Positions 51,527-61,343 of a stretch of 64,000 nucleotides of DNA are shown piece after piece. The position numbers and the translations under genes are program-made. Within the stretch, counting starts at the first letter, position 1; every line of letters begins with the position of its first letter. Location: assembly GCF_000758725.1 (NCBI RefSeq), contig NZ_CP009428.1:2790001-2854000 (forward strand). The letters run 5' to 3'. The DNA is from Paenibacillus odorifer (GTDB lineage: Bacteria > Bacillota > Bacilli > Paenibacillales > Paenibacillaceae). The notes under the pieces were generated by a model. That model was not told where the DNA came from. It saw nothing but the letters and a program-made list of their open reading frames with translations, and made no database searches.

Positions 51527-52597
51527 ATGAAAAAGAGAAACATTTTGGCGGGATTAAGCTTATGCTTCATGCTCGTAGCAGCTGGTTGTGGCAACAATAA
51601 CACCGCTGAAAACTCAGGAAATGCAGCGAATTCCGGTAATTCCCCTACGAATGCAGGAGCAGCAGATTCAAAAACGTACAAAATTGCGATCTCGCAATAT
51701 GTGGAGCACCCCTCACTCGATGCTACACGCGAAGGAATTCTCGCTGCTTTGAAGGATGCGGGAATCGTTGAAGGCGAGAACCTGAAGGTTGACCTTGAAA
51801 ATGCTCAGGCTGACCAAGCGAATAACTTGTCCATTGCTCAAAAGATTGCCGCTGACTCAAATGATTTGGTATTAGCAATTGCAACGCCTTCCGCTCAATC
51901 AATTGTTCAAGCACTCAGCAAAGCAAGTAAGGATACACCGATTTTGTTCGCAGCAGTAACTGACCCACTCGACGCAAAGATTGTCACGGATCTGGAGCAT
52001 CCAGGTGGAAATGTATCAGGTGTATCGGACACCAATCCCGAAGCGATTAACAGATTAATGCAATTTATAGCTACCCAATTTCCTAACGTGAAAAAGCTGG
52101 GCATCGTTATTAATGAAGGTGAACCCAATGCAGTAATTATGGCTGAGATTGCTAAAAAAGAATTGGATAAGCATGGAATCGAGCTAGTGAAGGCTGCCAT
52201 CACGAATACCTCTGAAGTCAAACAAGCTGCGGAATCACTTGTGGGTCGTGTAGATGCATTCTACATTACTTTGGATAACACAGTCGTAAGTGCAGTGGAT
52301 ACCATTATTCAAACGGCTAATGACAAGAAAATCCCGTTCTTCTCCAGTGACCGTGATACGGTTGAAAAGGGCGCTTTTGCCACCGTTGGTTTTAAATATT
52401 TCGATCATGGTTATCAAGTGGGTCAAATGGCCGTGGATATCTTGAAAAATGGTAAAAAGCCAGCTGATATGAAAGTAACCATGCAAGAAAAACTTGATCT
52501 CATTCTTAACCTGAAATCTGCAGCAGCACAAGGCATAGAAGTGACTGATGCAATGAAGGCAGAAGTTGCCGATCAAGCTACCAATATTATTCAATAA
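51527..52597 (+). CDS. ABC transporter substrate-binding lipoprotein (ABC_sub_bind/TrpX type)
   Basis: A 356-residue lipoprotein, lipobox VAAGC (Cys21), followed by a Gly/Asn-rich linker and the two-lobed ABC_sub_bind fold (KIAISQYVEHPSLDATREGI, then LAIATPSAQSIVQAL, AAVTDPLDAK, NVSGVSD). Members bind small aromatic or nucleobase-like compounds such as tryptophan in some firmicutes, but the ligand is undetermined here. ATG 51527 is preferred; an ATG at 51509 has no site. It begins a three-gene importer operon. Confidence 0.88.
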   Translation: MKKRNILAGLSLCFMLVAAGCGNNNTAENSGNAANSGNSPTNAGAADSKTYKIAISQYVEHPSLDATREGILAALKDAGIVEGENLKVDLENAQADQANNLSIAQKIAADSNDLVLAIATPSAQSIVQALSKASKDTPILFAAVTDPLDAKIVTDLEHPGGNVSGVSDTNPEAINRLMQFIATQFPNVKKLGIVINEGEPNAVIMAEIAKKELDKHGIELVKAAITNTSEVKQAAESLVGRVDAFYITLDNTVVSAVDTIIQTANDKKIPFFSSDRDTVEKGAFATVGFKYFDHGYQVGQMAVDILKNGKKPADMKVTMQEKLDLILNLKSAAAQGIEVTDAMKAEVADQATNIIQ

Positions 52598-52658
52598 GCC
52601 ATTATATAGGGGCGATTTCGTGAGAACGCCCCTTTCCGCTCGAAGGAGGAAGTCATCT

Positions 52659-53582
52659 ATGTTAAATTCGATGCTCGGGGCCGTTGAAATGGGTTTGCTT
52701 TACGCATTTATGGCTTTAGGTGTATACATTACCTTTCGTATTCTTGATTTCCCTGATTTGACTGTAGATGGGAGCTTTACCACTGGTGGCGCCATTGCCG
52801 CTGTTATGATTACTAACGGTTATGCACCATGGCTTGCTACCTTGGCCGCTATTGCTGGTGGAATGCTGGCAGGAATGTGCACGGGCCTATTACATACGAA
52901 AGGCAAGATTAATGGACTGTTATCCGGTATTTTGATGATGATTGCACTTTATTCCATTAATCTGCGGATATTTGGTGGCAAACCCAACTGGTCTTTAATG
53001 GGCGACACTACCTTGTTCACTTCCATTGATCCTCTGCTCGTACTGCCGTTTGTAGTTATTTTTGTGAAAATAGTAATGGATTTATTCCTGCGTACGGATC
53101 TTGGACTTGCGCTGCGGGCTACCGGAGATAATGCAAGAATGATCCGTAGTCTGGGTGTAAACACGGATAATACCACTATTCTTGGTGTCAGTTTATCCAA
53201 TGGAATGGTGGCGCTCTCGGGAGCGTTAATTACTCAGTATTCTACTTTTGCGGATTCCTCGATGGGTATTGGGATGATTGTAATCGGTTTAGCTTCGGTC
53301 ATCATCGGTGAAGCCATATTTGGTGCCAAAAATGTATTTCGGGCCACATTGGCTGTTGTGCTCGGATCCATAGTTTACCGGATCGTAGTTGCACTTGCCT
53401 TGCGGGTACCGTGGCTGAAAGCTTCGGATCTTAAGCTGATCACAGCAATTATCGTTATTTTCGCTCTTGTATTCCCGTCGATTCAGCGTTTCCTGAAGCA
53501 GAAGAATATGGCGCGGAGGCGTTCCGTTGAATTAGCTGAGCAAGCGCTAAGCAGCAAGAGAGGAGGCACCATCGATGCTTAA
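52659..53582 (+). CDS. ABC transporter permease
   Basis: A 307-residue membrane permease with about eight to nine hydrophobic segments, of the branched-chain amino acid/TrpY-like permease family (GALLYAFMALGVYITFRIL-like start, DFPDLTVDGSF, GLALRATGDNARMIRSLGV coupling loop). ATG 52659 lies 8 nt after AAGGAGG; the open frame to 52566 overlaps the preceding gene. The ATPase gene overlaps its end. Confidence 0.9.
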   Translation: MLNSMLGAVEMGLLYAFMALGVYITFRILDFPDLTVDGSFTTGGAIAAVMITNGYAPWLATLAAIAGGMLAGMCTGLLHTKGKINGLLSGILMMIALYSINLRIFGGKPNWSLMGDTTLFTSIDPLLVLPFVVIFVKIVMDLFLRTDLGLALRATGDNARMIRSLGVNTDNTTILGVSLSNGMVALSGALITQYSTFADSSMGIGMIVIGLASVIIGEAIFGAKNVFRATLAVVLGSIVYRIVVALALRVPWLKASDLKLITAIIVIFALVFPSIQRFLKQKNMARRRSVELAEQALSSKRGGTIDA

Positions 53583-54369
53583 ACTGGAGAACGTATCTAA
53601 GCTGTTCAATCCCGGAACACCAGATGAGAAAATAGCGCTGCTCGGCATTGACTTGGAGCTTCTTCCCGGTGATTTTGTCACCATCATTGGAAGTAATGGA
53701 GCTGGTAAATCTACGTTGATGAACATTATTTCCGGTGTCATGAAGCCGGATCTGGGTACAGCCAGCATTGAAGGAAATTCAATCAGCCATTTGGCGGAAT
53801 TTCAACGGAGTCGCTGGATCGGCCGGGTCTTTCAGGACCCAATGGCGGGTACGGCTCCACATATGACGATTGAAGAAAATTTAGCTATGGCTTATAAAAG
53901 AGGCAAAAGCAGAGGGTTAACCTTTGGAGTAAATAAAGCAAAAAGAGCTTTATTTCGCGACGAGCTAAGCCGTCTGGGGATTGGGCTGGAGGATCGCCTG
54001 CGGGCAAAAGTAGGGTTGTTGTCAGGTGGAGAGAGACAAGCGCTAAGTCTGCTAATGGCGACATTTACTCAACCGCAAATTTTGCTTTTAGATGAACATA
54101 CAGCAGCCCTTGACCCTTCTCGTGCGGAGCTGATTACTAAACTGACAGAGTCCATTGTCCGTGAGATGAAGTTAACCACCCTAATGGTTACCCATAACAT
54201 GGAGCAGGCCATTCGTCTTGGCAATCGTCTAATCATGATGGATAAGGGCCGTATTATTTTGGATATCGACGAGGTTCGTAAAAAAGATCTTACCGTAGAA
54301 CGGCTGCTCGGAGAATTCGAGACAATCAGCGGACATAAATTGGCAGATGACCGAATGATGCTTGGTTAG
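53575..54369 (+). CDS. ABC transporter ATP-binding protein
   Basis: A 264-residue ATPase with Walker A GSNGAGKST (near 42), signature LSGGERQALSL, Walker B LLLDEHTAALDP (in which His replaces the usual Pro/Ala) and the switch His in VTHNMEQA. It energises the preceding permease. ATG 53575 lies behind GAGGAGG and overlaps the permease stop by 8 bp. A terminator follows. Confidence 0.92.
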   Translation: MLKLENVSKLFNPGTPDEKIALLGIDLELLPGDFVTIIGSNGAGKSTLMNIISGVMKPDLGTASIEGNSISHLAEFQRSRWIGRVFQDPMAGTAPHMTIEENLAMAYKRGKSRGLTFGVNKAKRALFRDELSRLGIGLEDRLRAKVGLLSGGERQALSLLMATFTQPQILLLDEHTAALDPSRAELITKLTESIVREMKLTTLMVTHNMEQAIRLGNRLIMMDKGRIILDIDEVRKKDLTVERLLGEFETISGHKLADDRMMLG

Positions 54370-54399
54370 TCTGTTGTAGGTGTGAAGGTAGCTCAATAT

Positions 54400-54449
54400 A
54401 AGGGCTTGAAGTGAACTCTGATTCTGGATTTCATTTCGAGCCCTTTTTT
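54400..54449 (+). terminator. Terminator of the ABC operon
   Basis: AAGGGCTTGAAGTGA (54400-54414) pairs with TCATTTCGAGCCCTT (54431-54445), with G-U pairs, followed by T residues. Confidence 0.75.
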
Positions 54450-54586
54450 ACATAGGATTTTTTTCGCCGAGCCATTATACTATCCTTATCTTTCAGTTCA
54501 CGTAAATTTACCCAAATGGAACATTATGGTTTATAATGGAATTATAGTGATAATAAATGAAAATTATCATATTTAGGGAGCGGAGA

Positions 54587-56359
54587 ATGCAGATGATTTG
54601 GAAAAATGTTAGCGCTTACAGAAGTTCGGGCATTTTCAACAAAATGATACTGATTATTTCCTTTTTGCTTCTACTTTCCTTTTTATTCTCGTTGACCGTT
54701 TTGCAATATGTGTATCGTATCTATGACAAGCAAATTTATGAAAAGGCCTCTGAGGTACTGGGGATGTCCTCTATAAGCATCGAAAATGCCCTAAGAGAAT
54801 TGGATCAGCTTTCTTTTACAGTGGTGTCTGATGAGCAAATCCAAGAATGCCTGCGCCAATTGCAGAATGATCCACAGCCTTATGAAAGACAAGTTCTACA
54901 TAACAAGATCATAAACAGGCTGGTTGCTTTTGCAGGGGCAGAGAAATACGTTTATTCCATGATGCTGATGGATACGAGTGGCGGAGTAATGACTGCGGGC
55001 AATCGTGAAGGGGTATCCCAGGATCTGCAGGATCAGTTAAAGCCATTAGCTGCGGAAGCTAGCGGGAGTATAGTGTGGTATCCGCAAGGAAACAGAAATT
55101 CACTTTTGGCGGTTCGGCAGATTAAATCTTATACAGGGTCAACGTTTACGCTGGATGATCTGGGAACACTCGTGATCCGTATTCGGATCGATCTAATCAT
55201 TGCGGATAGTACGAGCGATACCGACCAATTAATAGCTGTTGATGCCACGACGGGACAGGCGATCTATCCTGAAGCACCGATTCTTTTGCCAGAAGAGCTT
55301 AAAGAAGAGACAGAACGTCCGGAGCTATATCGCACGGCCAAATATCAAGAAGGTACTTATTTTATAACCAAGACGAAATCATCTTATATAGATTGGATCT
55401 ACATCAATGCAACTCCATTTAATGAGATGTTCAAACATATTACTTTTGTCAAAAAGCTGGTCGTCATCATATTCGCACTAATCTTATTAATTGGTCTCCT
55501 TTTAGGCTACAGGCTTGCTCGTAGTATTGTACGTCCGATCTCTAAGCTGACCAAAAAAATGAAGCAAATCGAGAAGGGCGATCTGGACAATCTGGAGGAA
55601 CAGTCATTAGGTGTGGTTTCACAGACTGCGCAGGACGAGGTTAGTCAGCTAAACCGGACTTTTAAAATGATGATCCGCAGGATCAGAGAGCTTATTGATG
55701 AGAACTATGCGAAGCAGCTGATTATTAGAGAGACCGAGCTGAAAGCATTACAGGCACAGATTAATCCGCATTTTTTGTACAATACACTGGAATCGATCAA
55801 TTGGTTAGCCAAAATGAACAAACAAGCCAAAATCTCAGAAATGGTAGAAGCGCTCGGTTACTTGTTCCGCAGCTCTATTGGTCTCAAGGATCCGCTAATT
55901 ACACTTGAAAAAGAGATCACTATCGTGCGAAATTATGTCATTATCCAGAAAACACGGTTTGATGAGAGGCTTGATTTCCGGATGGATGTACCTGAAAATC
56001 TGCATGATGCATTAATTCCGAAGCTGACCTTGCAGCCTTTAATCGAAAATGCTATTCGCTATGCGCTAGAGCCTAATATTGAGCCGTGCACCATTTCTAT
56101 AACAGTTAGTGAAGAAGATCAGGGCCTCGATATCAAAGTCAGTGATAATGGACCGGGGATGAGCGCTGAATTTATCAAAGATTTACAGATGGGGAGAGTT
56201 AAGACACGTGGAGAAGGCATCGGCTTAGCTAACATCGCGGAGCGTATTCAAATCGTCTTCGGCCCTGAATGGGGCACAGTCATAGAAAGTGAGCCGGGTC
56301 AAGGAACAACTATACATGTGCGTATACCTTACTTAAAAGGAGTGCTAGAGAATGTATAA
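54587..56359 (+). CDS. Two-component sensor histidine kinase (YesM family)
   Basis: About 590 residues. Membrane helices near 20-42 and 290-310 flank an extracellular sensor domain of about 250 residues. HAMP follows (RSIVRPISKLTKKMKQI), then His_kinase with the phospho-acceptor His in QINPHFLYNTLESI and the ATPase part DNGPGM and GIGLANI. Such kinases typically sense extracellular sugars or their binding proteins. ATG 54587 or 54593 follow GGAGCGGAG; I chose the first. The response regulator overlaps by 8 bp. It sits upstream of a sugar importer. Confidence 0.92.
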   Translation: MQMIWKNVSAYRSSGIFNKMILIISFLLLLSFLFSLTVLQYVYRIYDKQIYEKASEVLGMSSISIENALRELDQLSFTVVSDEQIQECLRQLQNDPQPYERQVLHNKIINRLVAFAGAEKYVYSMMLMDTSGGVMTAGNREGVSQDLQDQLKPLAAEASGSIVWYPQGNRNSLLAVRQIKSYTGSTFTLDDLGTLVIRIRIDLIIADSTSDTDQLIAVDATTGQAIYPEAPILLPEELKEETERPELYRTAKYQEGTYFITKTKSSYIDWIYINATPFNEMFKHITFVKKLVVIIFALILLIGLLLGYRLARSIVRPISKLTKKMKQIEKGDLDNLEEQSLGVVSQTAQDEVSQLNRTFKMMIRRIRELIDENYAKQLIIRETELKALQAQINPHFLYNTLESINWLAKMNKQAKISEMVEALGYLFRSSIGLKDPLITLEKEITIVRNYVIIQKTRFDERLDFRMDVPENLHDALIPKLTLQPLIENAIRYALEPNIEPCTISITVSEEDQGLDIKVSDNGPGMSAEFIKDLQMGRVKTRGEGIGLANIAERIQIVFGPEWGTVIESEPGQGTTIHVRIPYLKGVLENV

Positions 56360-57920
56360 ACTGCTGCTGGTGGATGATGAACGCTTGATTCTGGAAGGGA
56401 TATCGCAGGTTGTGGACTGGGGACGAGCGGGAACAGAGCTTGTAGGCACGGCACGGAACGGGATTGAAGCTTTGGTGAAAATTGAGGAGCTTAACCCTGA
56501 AATTGTGATCACGGATATTTCTATGCCTGGTCTAGATGGCCTGGGACTGGTGCAAAAATGCAGTGAACGATTTCCAGACGTGAAATTCGTTATGCTGACT
56601 GGTTATAAGGATTTTGATTATGCTTGTATTGCTATGCAGAACGGGGTCAAACATTATCTTTTAAAGCCGTGCAATGAGAATCAGATCCATGAAGCACTGA
56701 TTGAGCTGGTAGCGGAACTCGATGAGCAGAAGAGCAGAGGCGAATTCGTAAATCGTATGAAACAACGTCTTCAGAAGGTATTGCCCCATGTGAAAGAACA
56801 ATTTTTGAAGGAATGGATCTCTAATAAAACTTATGGAAGTCAGGATCTAGAGTATTATCAGGAACTATTCGGCATTGAACTTAATGACAAAACGGTGCGC
56901 TTGCTCCTGTTCCGACTAGAAGGTTCTTACGAATATGAGCAATTGTTCGCTCTGCAAAATATTGCCCAGGACGTACTTCAGGAAACACTCCTGAGTGCGA
57001 CGATAGGCGGTCATTTATTAATTTTACTGGAAGACGAAGGAAATACGGTGCAGAATAGCCCCCTGCTTAAACGTATCGCTGAAGTAAGAGAGGTATTCTG
57101 CAAGTTTTATAAAATGGATGTGACAATCGCGATTAGTGATGCTGACCTTATGATTCATTCCCGGAGATTGTATCGTCAGACCTTGCAGTGCCTGAACCAT
57201 CGTTTTTATTTGGAGGCGGGCGGTTTGATTACCGGGAGTGATATCCCAAGTGATGAGCTAAGTGGAAGAAATGATATCGAGCTGGATGAAGAGCATATTT
57301 GTCTACTTATAAAAGCAGGCGATCAAAATACGGTTGAGCTGGAATTGGAACGATTATTCAACTTGCTCGCAGATGAGCGGTTAGATATTAACGTGACGCG
57401 TTCTTATGTTTTACAGTTATATTCCGCTATGATTCGTTTAGCAGTCCCTGATGAAAGAAATAGCTTCACATCGGGCTTGGCGGAGCTTGCCGAAATTAGA
57501 ACCTTGGGAGGTTTAAAAGCATACGTCAAAGAGGCAGCGGTTCGCTTAACAGCGATGTATGACCGACATTTTAGTTCCCGGCAATCACTTATTGTAGACA
57601 AAATGATCAAAATTATCGCAGAGGATTACAAGAATGCAGAGCTGTCGCTTAGCTCGGTCGCTGCTGAAATGTTATATATGAATCCCGACTATCTAGGCAA
57701 AATATTCAAGAAAATTACCGGGGAGAAATTCTCGAATTACGTAACCAATTACCGGATTGCTAAAGCATCGGAGCATATTTTGAGAAGTGGGGATGTAAGA
57801 GTATTTGAGCTGGCTGAAATGTTCGGCTTCGGTGGAAATGCACAATATTTCAGTCAGGTATTTAAAAAAGTAACCGGCCAGACCCCTACAGATTTCATGA
57901 AACCCCCTCAAGCGAACTGA
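56352..57920 (+). CDS. YesN-type response regulator with AraC DNA-binding domain
   Basis: A 522-residue regulator. The receiver domain (1-120) has Asp55 in ITDISMPG and Lys105 in LLKPCNE. A long central region (about 130-400) and an AraC/XylS double helix-turn-helix (about 425-520, ending GQTPTDFM) follow. Expected to bind upstream of the sugar importer when phosphorylated. ATG 56352 lies within the end of the kinase gene, so the pair is coupled. An 11-bp inverted repeat begins at its stop. Confidence 0.93.
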   Translation: MYKLLLVDDERLILEGISQVVDWGRAGTELVGTARNGIEALVKIEELNPEIVITDISMPGLDGLGLVQKCSERFPDVKFVMLTGYKDFDYACIAMQNGVKHYLLKPCNENQIHEALIELVAELDEQKSRGEFVNRMKQRLQKVLPHVKEQFLKEWISNKTYGSQDLEYYQELFGIELNDKTVRLLLFRLEGSYEYEQLFALQNIAQDVLQETLLSATIGGHLLILLEDEGNTVQNSPLLKRIAEVREVFCKFYKMDVTIAISDADLMIHSRRLYRQTLQCLNHRFYLEAGGLITGSDIPSDELSGRNDIELDEEHICLLIKAGDQNTVELELERLFNLLADERLDINVTRSYVLQLYSAMIRLAVPDERNSFTSGLAELAEIRTLGGLKAYVKEAAVRLTAMYDRHFSSRQSLIVDKMIKIIAEDYKNAELSLSSVAAEMLYMNPDYLGKIFKKITGEKFSNYVTNYRIAKASEHILRSGDVRVFELAEMFGFGGNAQYFSQVFKKVTGQTPTDFMKPPQAN

Positions 57921-57960
57921 TTATTGAACAAACAAGACGGTTTTTTGTATTCAATAATCA
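57918..57960 (+). promoter_or_regulatory. 11-bp inverted repeat after the regulator gene
   Basis: TGATTATTGAA (57918-57928) is the exact complement of TTCAATAATCA (57950-57960), with further CAAA/TTTG pairing inside. No T-run follows, so a stabilising stem or a protein site is likelier than a terminator. Confidence 0.5.
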
Positions 57961-57986
57961 CGGAATATTTGAGAAAATTTAACCAA

Positions 57987-58000
57987 TGAAAGCGCTACCT
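57987..58000 (+). promoter_or_regulatory. Candidate cre (CcpA) site
   Basis: TGAAAGCGCTACCT matches the catabolite-responsive element consensus TGWAANCGNTNWCA at 12 of 14 positions. It lies 42 bp upstream of the sugar-binding protein gene, consistent with carbon catabolite control. Confidence 0.5.
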
Positions 58001-58041
58001 AAAGGGATCAGAGCCTTTACACTATCATAGGAAAAGGGGAC

Positions 58042-59379
58042 ATGAAATTGAAAAAGAGATTCGCTTTACTAGCCGTACCATTATTGCTGTCGTCGATGTT
58101 AGCTGGTTGCGGTGGAGGTAACAACAATAACAATGCTGCCGCTACGGATTCCGCTACAAATACTCCTTCGGAAACGAAACCTGCGGCTACGACCTCAGCA
58201 GAACCAGTAACCCTGCGAATCGCATGGTGGGGTGGAGATACAAGACATTCTTATACACAACAAGTTATTGATATGTATGAAGCCAAATATCCGAATGTAA
58301 CCATTGAGCCTGAATATGCATCCTTTGATGATTACTGGAAAAAGCTTGCTCCGCAAGCCGCTGCAAATAGGCTTCCTGATATCGTTCAAATGGATATTTC
58401 TTATATCAATCAATATGGATCTAACGGACAGCTCGAAGACTTGAAACCTTATTTGAACTCTCAGATTCAAGTCGGCGATGTGAATGAGAACGTGCTGAGT
58501 ACTGGAGTGATCGGTGAGAAGCAATACGGAATTCCGTTAGGGGTTAACGTACTTGGTTTTCAATATGATCCAGAATTGCTGAAAAAGGCAGGTGTTGATT
58601 CTATCCCAGAGAACTGGACTTGGGATCAATACAAGGAAATCGCCGCAAAAGCTAAGTCGGCTGGACTGTACATGGATGGTTCCATGGCAGCAGACGTATT
58701 CTTCAACTATTATCTGCGTACAAAAGGGCTGGCACTCTATAACAATGATGGTTCCGCACTTGGTTATGAGGACGATGCATTGTTTACTGACTTTTTCGGA
58801 ATGTTGTCTGGTCTGATTAAAGATGGAGCGGTCCCTTCACAAGACAAACTAAGCCAAAATAAAGGGGTTATTGAAGAGTCGGATATTGTTAAAGGGACAG
58901 GTATCGGTGTATGGCAATGGTCGAACCAATACGTTGCTTTGCAAATCGCTGTAAATCGTCCTATGGAGCTGGCACAAATGCCTGGTCCAGATATGGATAA
59001 AGGGCTTTACATGCAGCCAAGTATGTACTGGTCAATTACTTCTAACTCTAAAGTGAAGGAAGAAGCAGCGAAGTTCGTTGATTTCTGGATTAATGATGTG
59101 GAAGCTAACAACCTGATCAAAGGCGAACGCGGAGTACCGATTTCAAGCAAAATCAAAGAATCTGTAGCTACACAATTAACTGATTCCGGTAAGCAAGTAT
59201 TTAAGTTTGTTGCTGATATGGAGCCTACTACTTCACCTATGAGTCCACCGGTAGGATCCCCAGAGGTTGTAGCCCTGCTTACAGACCTTGCTGAACAAAT
59301 GAACTTCGGAAAAATCGACCCAGCAGCAGCAGCGGCACAGTTCCGAAAAGAAGCGAACTCTATTCTCTCCAGCCGTTAA
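58042..59379 (+). CDS. Sugar ABC transporter substrate-binding lipoprotein (YesO-like)
   Basis: A 445-residue family-1 solute-binding protein. Lipobox MLAGC (Cys23) is followed by an Asn-rich linker, then LRIAWWGGDTRHSYTQQVIDMYEAKYPNV, the typical beginning of oligosaccharide-binding lipoproteins, and a C-terminal WINDVEANNLI segment. With the permeases it would import a plant-derived oligosaccharide such as unsaturated rhamnogalacturonan units, as suggested by the esterase gene downstream. The start ATG 58042 follows AAAAGGGG. A strong hairpin separates it from the permease genes. Confidence 0.88.
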   Translation: MKLKKRFALLAVPLLLSSMLAGCGGGNNNNNAAATDSATNTPSETKPAATTSAEPVTLRIAWWGGDTRHSYTQQVIDMYEAKYPNVTIEPEYASFDDYWKKLAPQAAANRLPDIVQMDISYINQYGSNGQLEDLKPYLNSQIQVGDVNENVLSTGVIGEKQYGIPLGVNVLGFQYDPELLKKAGVDSIPENWTWDQYKEIAAKAKSAGLYMDGSMAADVFFNYYLRTKGLALYNNDGSALGYEDDALFTDFFGMLSGLIKDGAVPSQDKLSQNKGVIEESDIVKGTGIGVWQWSNQYVALQIAVNRPMELAQMPGPDMDKGLYMQPSMYWSITSNSKVKEEAAKFVDFWINDVEANNLIKGERGVPISSKIKESVATQLTDSGKQVFKFVADMEPTTSPMSPPVGSPEVVALLTDLAEQMNFGKIDPAAAAAQFRKEANSILSSR

Positions 59380-59413
59380 ACGTAGGGTAACAGATAACTA
59401 TACTGCGTCTCAC

Positions 59414-59459
59414 ATGGGAAACGGCATGCCATTTCGCTAGGCGGCATCCCGTTTCCCAT
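59414..59459 (+). promoter_or_regulatory. Strong intercistronic hairpin
   Basis: ATGGGAAACGG (59414-59424) pairs with CCGTTTCCCAT (59449-59459) and GGC/GCC inside. No T-run follows. It probably stabilises the binding-protein mRNA relative to the permeases, a common arrangement. Confidence 0.65.
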
Positions 59460-59489
59460 ATTATTCACATAAAAAGGAGTTGGAGACCC

Positions 59490-60443
59490 TTGGCCTTAAC
59501 GAATCCCCTACCTTCGAATCCATTGGCTGTTAAGAAAAATAAGTTGACCGGCCGGCGGTTACGAAGCAACCTTACAGGATATGCCTTCATCAGTCCGTTC
59601 GTCATTGGCTTCCTTTGCTTCACACTGATCCCAATGATCATTTCGCTGTATCTCTCTTTTACTAAATACAATTTATTCGCTCCACCTAAGTGGATTGGAT
59701 TTGATAATTACATCAAAATGTTCTCAAATGACCCGAAATATTTGCATTCACTAAAGGTAACCCTGCTTTACGTATTTATCGGTGTGCCTTTACGTCTAAC
59801 CTTCGCATTATTTGTGGCTATGATTCTAAATACGAAATCGCGTATGGTAGGAGCTTATCGGACAACTTATTATTTACCTTCTATTATAGGTGGCAGTGTG
59901 GCGGTCTCCATCATGTGGCGTAATATTTTTAGTGATACTGGAATTATTAACGGCATGCTTGGCTTTTTCGGGATTGGTCCGGTAAGTTGGTTTGGCAATC
60001 CGAACGCTGCGCTTATTATGTTGATAACTTTATCTGTGTGGCAGTTTGGCTCATCCATGTTAATCTTTCTGGCAGGTCTCAAAAATATTCCTGGTGAAAT
60101 GTATGAGGCAGCTAGTGTAGATGGAGCCGGATTCTTCAGAAAGTTCTTTAAGATTACTATGCCACTCTTAAGTTCTGTAATTCTGTTTAACCTCGTTATG
60201 CAGACGATCAGCGCATTTATGACCTTTGTTCCTGCTTATATTATCTCTAAAGGTGAAGGCGGACCTATGGACGGCACTATGTTGTATTCTCTCTATTTAT
60301 TCCGTCAGGCTTTTATGTTTAATAATATGGGTTATGCTTCGGCTATGGCTTGGGTGATGTTGTTGCTTGTCGGCATCATGACCGGAATCTTGTTCAAGAC
60401 ATCCAAATCGTGGGTCTTCTACGAGTCGGAAGGAGGAAAATAA
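59490..60443 (+). CDS. Sugar ABC transporter permease (MalF/YesP-like)
   Basis: A 317-residue permease with six membrane helices (first near 35-55) and the EAA loop EMYEAASVDGAGFFRKFFKITMP (about residues 205-228) that docks on the ATPase. TTG 59490 follows AAGGAGTTGGAG. It pairs with the next permease, whose gene starts 4 bp later. No ATPase gene is in the cluster; a general MsmX-type ATPase elsewhere is expected. Confidence 0.92.
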   Translation: MALTNPLPSNPLAVKKNKLTGRRLRSNLTGYAFISPFVIGFLCFTLIPMIISLYLSFTKYNLFAPPKWIGFDNYIKMFSNDPKYLHSLKVTLLYVFIGVPLRLTFALFVAMILNTKSRMVGAYRTTYYLPSIIGGSVAVSIMWRNIFSDTGIINGMLGFFGIGPVSWFGNPNAALIMLITLSVWQFGSSMLIFLAGLKNIPGEMYEAASVDGAGFFRKFFKITMPLLSSVILFNLVMQTISAFMTFVPAYIISKGEGGPMDGTMLYSLYLFRQAFMFNNMGYASAMAWVMLLLVGIMTGILFKTSKSWVFYESEGGK

Positions 60444-60446
60444 TCC

Positions 60447-61286
60447 ATGGCGAAAATTAAACTGAAATGGCCGCTTTATCACATCCTTATAGGTGGCCTC
60501 GCTATCGTTATGCTGTATCCGATTCTGTGGATGATCATGAGTTCTTTTAAAGAGAGCCGGCTTGTGTTTGTTACAGCTCAACACCTTATACCTGATCCAT
60601 GGGAATGGGGGAACTATGCTAAAGGCTGGGAAGGTATTGCAGGTTACTCTTTTGGTGTCTTCATCAAGAACTCTTTCGTAATTGTCATTGTCGCAACACT
60701 GGGCGCAGTCATTTCATCTTCACTGGTTGCCTTTGGTTTTGCCCGCAATAAATTTGTAGGCCATGGCTTATGGTTCGGAATCATGATGATGACCCTGATG
60801 CTTCCTTCCGATGTGGTGCTCGTCCCTCAATACATTATCTATGCCAAATTGGAATGGCTCGACAGTATCAAACCGATCGTTGTTCCACAGTTCTTCGGTG
60901 TCCCGTTTTTCATTTTCCTAATGCTGCAGTTTATTCGGACCATTCCTGTTGAACTTGATGAAGCGGCTACCATCGATGGTTGTGGGAAATTTGGACTTTA
61001 TTTCAGAATTATACTTCCGCTTATCCGTCCTTCTATGGCTACTGCGGCAATCTTTTCCTTCTATTGGCGTTGGGAAGACTTGCTTGGACCGGTATTGTAC
61101 TTGAACTCACCTTCTAAATATACAGTTTCGATGGGGCTGAAAATGTTCCTGGACAGTGAGTCCGTATCCAACTGGGGTCCAATGTTCGCCATGTCTGTTC
61201 TAAGTTTGGCACCAGTCATGATTATCTTCTTTATCTTCCAAAAGCAGATTGTAGAAGGAATCAGCACCAGTGGTTTGAAAGGTTGA
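60447..61286 (+). CDS. Sugar ABC transporter permease (MalG/YesQ-like)
   Basis: A 279-residue permease with six membrane helices and the EAA loop [24 protein letters not shown] (here separated: [10 protein letters not shown] at about 170). It ends [12 protein letters not shown], a typical MalG family end. ATG 60447 follows GGAAGGAGG. It forms a heterodimer with the preceding protein. Confidence 0.92.
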   Translation: MAKIKLKWPLYHILIGGLAIVMLYPILWMIMSSFKESRLVFVTAQHLIPDPWEWGNYAKGWEGIAGYSFGVFIKNSFVIVIVATLGAVISSSLVAFGFARNKFVGHGLWFGIMMMTLMLPSDVVLVPQYIIYAKLEWLDSIKPIVVPQFFGVPFFIFLMLQFIRTIPVELDEAATIDGCGKFGLYFRIILPLIRPSMATAAIFSFYWRWEDLLGPVLYLNSPSKYTVSMGLKMFLDSESVSNWGPMFAMSVLSLAPVMIIFFIFQKQIVEGISTSGLKG

Positions 61287-61343
61287 TTTCAGCAAATGAA
61301 TATAAATGTTTTGAATCTCTAATTAAGAAAGGTGCGGCTGAAT

